Assembly: GCF_029227915.1 (NCBI RefSeq)
Contig: NC_079876.1
Location: forward strand, 38,175,828 to 38,239,827
Length of the DNA: 64,000 nucleotides
Origin: Hydractinia symbiolongicarpus
Lineage: Eukaryota; Cnidaria; Hydrozoa; Anthoathecata; Hydractiniidae
Reading direction: 5' to 3'
The notes under the pieces are model-generated. The model was not told the DNA's origin and ran no database searches. It worked only from the letters and a program-made list of their open reading frames with translations. The position numbers and the translations under genes are program-made. This document shows positions 61,556 through 64,000 of this stretch, in pieces; the first letter of the stretch is position 1; each line of letters starts with the position of its first letter.

Positions 61556-62299
61556 CTGACACCGTTAAAAAGTCAATGAAATGAAGTTTCTGAAACTGTC
61601 GCTATTTCTTCAGGACGCGATAACGGCTAGGATTGGTCCCACAGTAAAAAATGACTTATTAATTTAAATTTTTAAATGAAGCGCTACAACAGCGCTCAGT
61701 GTAATCGCTGAGTTTATGCAATCATGTCAAATTAAGAAGAATGCTATTTCTTGGAGTCCAATTTTTTCATTTATCACATTTATAAGGTCACAGTCAAAAG
61801 TTAGTTCAATTAAGTCCCACAGTCAATCGTTTCACTGTTAAAAGCGGTGCAACCTAGTAATATCAGATGAATATCGCTAAATACATGTTGGTACGAATAT
61901 ATGACCCAACCGTTGAAACTTGAACGGACTGACACCGTTAGAAAGTCAGTGAAATGTAGTTTTTGAAACTGTCACTATTTCTTCAGCGCGCTAACGGCTA
62001 GGATTGGTCCCTCAGCAAAAAATGAGTTTTTTATCTTAATTTTGAATTGAAGCGCTACCACAGCGGCCGGTGTAATCACTGAGTTCCGGCAATCATGTCA
62101 AATTAAGAAGAATGTTATTTCTTGGATTCAAATTTTCTCATTTATCACATTTATCAGGTCACAATCCAAAGTTATTTCAATTAAGTCCCACAGTCAATCA
62201 TTTCACTGTTAAAAGCGATGCAATCTAGTAATGTCAGAGGAATATCGCTAAATACATGTTGGTAGGAATATGTTACCCAACCGTTTACACTCAAACGGA
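60812..62299 (+). repeat. Dimer duplication, two copies (744 bp offset)
   Basis: Monomers begin at 60812, 61185 and again at 61556, 61929. Each pair is a GAAGTTTCTG-type monomer (GCGCTCAG, TTTATGCAATC) followed by class v with the 2-bp deletion. The v monomer of the second pair switches in its tail to AAGCGATGCAATCTAG and GTCAGAGGAATATC. Confidence 0.82.
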
Positions 62300-63340
62300 C
62301 TGACACCGTTAGAAAGTCAATGAAATGTAGTTTTTGAAACTGTCGCTATTTCTTCAGCGCGTGATAACAGCTAGGATTGGTCCCACAGTAAAAAATGACT
62401 TTCTTATCTTAATTTTTAAATGAAGCGCTACAACAGCGCCCAGTGTAAACGCTGAGTTTAGGCAATCATGTCAAATTAAGAAGAATGCTATTTCTTGGAG
62501 TCCAATTTTTTCATTCATCACAAATATCAGGTCACAGTCAAAAGTTAGTTCAATTAAGTCCCACAGTCAATCATTTTATTGTTAAAGGCGATGAAACCTA
62601 GTAATATCAGAAAAATATCGCTAAATTCATGTTGGTACGAATATGTGACGCAACCGTTGTAACTCAAACGGACTGAAACCGTTAGAAAGTCAATGAAATG
62701 AAGTTTCTGAAACTGTCGCTATTTCTTCAGGGCGCGATAACGGCTAGGATTGGTCCCACAGTAAAAAATGACTTATTATTTTAAATTTTAAATGAAGCGC
62801 TACCACAGCGGCCGGTGTAATCACTGAGTTCCGGCAATCATATCAAATTAAGAAGAATGTTATTTCTTGAATTCCAATTTTCTCATTTATCACATTTATC
62901 AGGTCACAGTCCAAAGTTAGTTCAATTAAGTCCCACAGTCAATCATTTCACTGTTAAAAGCGATGCAATGTAGTAATGTCAGAGGAATATCGCTAAATAC
63001 ATGTTGGTAGGAATATGTGACCCAACCGTTTACACTCAAACGGACTGACACCGTTAGAAAGTCAATGAAATGTAGTTTTTGAAACTGTCGCTATTTCTTC
63101 AGCGCGTGATAACGGCTAGGATTGGTTCCACAGTAAAAAATGACTTTCTTATCTTAATTTTTAAATGAAGCGCTACAACAGCGCCCAGTGTAAACGCTGA
63201 GTTTAGGCAATCATGTCAAATTAAGAAGAATGCTATTTCTTGGAGTCCAATTTTTTCATTCATCACATTTATCAGGTCACAGTCAAAAGTTAGTTCAATT
63301 AAGTCCCACAGTCAATCATTTTCATGTTAAAGGCGATGAA
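62050..63340 (+). repeat. Second dimer duplication across chimeric monomers (745 bp offset)
   Basis: Monomers begin at 62300, 62673 and 63045. The stretch from about 62050 (GCGGCCGGTGTAATCACTG) through the 62300 monomer is repeated from about 62797 through the 63045 monomer. Both copies share GTCAGAGGAATATC and CCGTTTACACTCAAACGG. The 62673 monomer is a chimera: it starts as GAAGTTTCTG type and changes near 62785-62800 (TTTTAAATTTTAAATGAAG) to the class v middle. Confidence 0.8.
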
Positions 63341-63417
63341 ACCTAGTAATATCAGAAAAATATCGCTAAATACATGTTGGTAGGAATATGTGACCCAACC
63401 GTTTACACTCAAACGGA

Positions 63418-63790
63418 CTGACACCGTTAGAAAGTCAATGAAATGAAGTTTCTGAAACTGTCGCTATTTCTTCAGGGCGCGATAACGGCTAGGATTGGTC
63501 CCACAGTAAAAAATGACTTATTAATTTAAATTTTTAAATGAAGCGCTACAACAGCGCTCAGTGTAATCGCTGAGTTTATGCAATCATGTCAAATTAAGAA
63601 GAATGCTATTTCTTGGAGTCCAATTTTTTCATTTATCACATTTATAAGGTCACAGTCAAAAGTTAGTTCAATTAAGTCCCACAGTCAATCGTTTCACTGT
63701 TAAAAGCGGTGCAACCTAGTAATATCAGATGAATATCGCTAAATACATGTTGGTACGAATATATGACCCAACCGTTGAAACTTAAACGGA
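63418..63790 (+). repeat. GAAGTTTCTG-type monomer matching 61556
   Basis: It carries GCGCTCAG, TTTATGCAATC, TTTATAAGGTCAC and GCGGTGCAACC, as in the monomer at 61556, five monomers earlier. It is followed by class v, so the dimer order of 61556-62299 resumes after the intervening duplicated stretch. Confidence 0.8.
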
Positions 63791-64000
63791 CTGACACCGT
63801 TAGAAAGTCAGTGAAATGTAGTTTTTGAAACTGTCACTATTTCTTCAGCGCGCGCTAACGGCTAGAATTTGTCCCTTAGCAAAAAATGAGTTTTTTATCT
63901 TAATTTTGAATTAAAGCGCTACCACAGCGGCCAGTGTAATCACTGAGTTCCGGCAATTATGTCAAATTAAGAAGAATGTTATTTCTTGAATTCCAATTTT
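63791..64000 (+). repeat. Partial class v monomer cut by the window edge (210 bp)
   Basis: It starts at the phase mark and runs through GTCCCTTAGC, GAGTTTTTTATC and GAATTCCAATTTT to the window end. It keeps the undeleted GCGCGCTAACGG and has a GGCTAGAATTTG variant. The array continues past the window. Confidence 0.9.

Larger units (their letters stand above)
1..64000. repeat. Tandem satellite DNA array, about 373-bp monomer, 171 full copies plus one partial
   Basis: The whole window is one head-to-tail satellite. I tracked the phase mark CTGACACCGTT (variants TTGATACTGTT, CTGAAACCGTT, CTGACATCGTT) through 172 successive starts; spacing is always 371-375 bp. No start is missed or reversed, and no unrelated sequence lies between monomers. 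Most length changes sit in the A-run after CCCACAGT, in the T/A-rich stretch before the GCGCT hairpin, and in a doubled C in TTCCCACAG. Satellites of this kind normally form constitutive heterochromatin and often underlie centromeres; that role is inferred from family behaviour and is not visible here. Both array ends lie outside the window. Every reading frame is closed by stops within a monomer or slightly more, so coding is not supported. I did not recognise the satellite as a named family. Confidence 0.98.

Noticed and set aside
1-64000. A CRISPR array
   Set aside because: The repeats are continuous 373-bp units with no unique spacers of 25-45 bp between short direct repeats, and the monomers vary throughout.
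1-64000. A CENP-B box (pattern NTTCGNNNNANNCGGGN) in the monomer
   Set aside because: The best candidates, around TTTCGGCAATC and TCTTCGGCGCG, fail at required positions on both strands. No match was found by eye.
1-64000. Array of rDNA spacers, histone genes or another tandem gene cluster
   Set aside because: No monomer carries a long open frame or an rRNA- or tRNA-like segment, and a period of 373 bp is too short for such clusters.

Overview
The window is one uninterrupted head-to-tail satellite DNA array. I find no gene. Taking the landmark CTGACACCGTT (or its variant TTGATACTGTT) as the phase point, I located 172 starts by eye, from position 1 to 63791. That gives 171 complete monomers of 371-375 bp (mean about 373.0 bp) plus a 210-bp piece at the right edge. 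All are in the same orientation, with no spacer, transposon, inversion, gap or unrelated sequence.

This kind of DNA is typical of eukaryotic centromeric or pericentromeric heterochromatin. The organism cannot be named from the sequence. A hand count of the monomer at 748-1121 gives about 38% GC and 16 CpG (observed/expected about 1.2). The absence of CpG loss argues against a vertebrate-like or plant-like germline with heavy CpG methylation and fits many invertebrates such as insects; this is inference.

The array is a mosaic of monomer subfamilies arranged in nested, overlapping higher-order repeats (HORs). Left part (1-5972): a block matching 31332-32825, then mixed monomers, then a trimer HOR repeated twice (2989-5226). 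Second part (5973-26101): subfamilies k, l, n, o, p, q, s and t (my labels) form a 2-monomer duplication, a 4-monomer HOR s-t-p-q and a 4-monomer HOR k-l-n-o. Third part (26102-34319): 7-monomer duplications with internal gain or loss of single monomers. Fourth part (33946-49994): a 6-monomer HOR a-b-c-d-e-f of 2240 bp, joined with a g-h-i-j block into a larger repeat with a 4851-bp (13-monomer) offset. Right part (49995-64000): more varied monomers with dimer, trimer and 11-monomer-offset duplications, and classes that are otherwise seen only near the left end.

The pattern is what repeated unequal crossing over plus short gene-conversion tracts would produce. Chimeric monomers mark the crossover points, and some of these junctions have themselves been copied. 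Each monomer carries three short inverted repeats and traces of a possible ancient internal duplication. Nothing here looks like a new protein-based system; the content of interest is the satellite architecture.
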